Below are positions 5,104 to 5,150 of a stretch of DNA of 5,150 nucleotides, piece after piece (positions within the stretch are counted from its first letter, which is position 1; each line of letters opens with the position of its first letter). This stretch comes from Cyanobacteria bacterium K_DeepCast_35m_m2_023. Lineage in GTDB: Bacteria; Cyanobacteriota; Cyanobacteriia; PCC-6307; Cyanobiaceae. The stretch spans positions 1 to 5,150 of the forward strand of contig VGQR01000167.1 of the NCBI GenBank assembly GCA_016882345.1, written 5' to 3'. The notes beneath the pieces were generated by a model. That model did not search any database. It was not told the origin of the DNA and saw nothing but the letters and a program-made list of their open reading frames with translations. Position numbers and translations under genes: made by a program.

Positions 5104-5150
5104 ATGACGTCCTCCTTGATGCGGAAAACATCCTTCCGGCTGCTCGGTGG
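5104..5150 (+). CDS. urtA: Probable start of urea ABC transporter substrate-binding protein (UrtA), truncated by window edge
   Basis: Only 15 complete codons are visible, reading MTSSLMRKTSFRLLG then a partial codon. A short polar, basic stretch leading into hydrophobic residues fits the start of a signal peptide, as expected for a periplasmic urea-binding lipoprotein. The identification rests mainly on context: urtA commonly lies next to ureG in picocyanobacteria, and an NtcA-type promoter lies at a suitable distance upstream. A second ATG at 5119 would give a shorter leader. No ribosome binding site is seen. Too short to identify by its own sequence. Confidence 0.5.
   Translation, partial: MTSSLMRKTSFRLLG

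Noticed and set aside
5073..5150. An ATG at 5073 opening a frame to the window edge
   Set aside because: Its residues (MAGFLLFCNFDDVLLD) do not resemble a signal peptide or UrtA, and the start lies in the expected leader just after the inferred transcription start. A leader ORF cannot be excluded.
1..5150. HIP1 octamer (GCGATCGC) as a cyanobacterial signature
   Set aside because: CGATCG recurs many times, but by reading I found no complete GCGATCGC; a count against the composition-based expectation would be needed.
1..5150. tRNA or rRNA genes, CRISPR arrays, insertion sequences
   Set aside because: No cloverleaf, regularly spaced repeat, transposase motif or terminal inverted repeat pair was seen; the window is almost fully coding.

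Overview
The window looks like chromosomal DNA from a high-GC picocyanobacterium of the Cyanobium / Synechococcus type. It is very GC-rich, densely packed and uses many GTG starts. It carries the urease cluster next to the start of what is probably the urea ABC transporter operon (urt), the usual picocyanobacterial arrangement, with NtcA-type sites between them. The organism assignment is inferred from gene order and protein character, not from a search.

Left block (1-1587, minus strand): ureD, ureA and ureB lie head to tail in the order ureD > ureA > ureB. ureD overlaps ureA by 10 bases and 27 bases separate ureA from ureB. ureC would be expected just beyond the left edge. Middle-left block (1616-2768, plus strand): ureE and ureF overlap each other and diverge from ureD with almost no intergenic DNA. 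Middle block (2774-4290, minus strand): two genes that are not urease genes, a divergent MlaE-like permease and an MCE/MlaD-like substrate-binding protein. Their GTGA stop/start overlap suggests coupled translation. This pair sits between ureF and ureG and meets ureF tail to tail with 5 bases between. Right block (4346-5150, plus strand): ureG, a 155-base intergenic region, and the first codons of a probable urtA cut by the window edge.

The pieces fit one job, use of urea as nitrogen source: urea uptake (Urt, mostly outside), the urease structural subunits UreA and UreB (UreC outside), and the nickel-insertion chaperones UreD, UreE, UreF and UreG. The Mla-like pair belongs to lipid transport across the envelope and appears to be a passenger within the cluster.

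Most notable: (1) ureD has no ATG, GTG or TTG at its expected start, but a strong Shine-Dalgarno sequence lies 10 bases before an ATC; (2) a perfect 28-bp palindrome lies in the 3' coding end of the mlaD-like gene, 52 bases past the ureF stop; (3) a well-formed NtcA-type promoter (GTG-N8-TAC, 23 bases, TACGGT) precedes the putative urtA, with a second perfect GTA-N8-TAC over the ureG stop codon; (4) the Mla-like genes split the urease accessory genes; (5) the MlaE-like protein lacks the segment that normally couples to the ATPase. I found no convincing wholly new system: the cluster is a known pathway with unusual details. No stretch over 300 bases lacks a gene.
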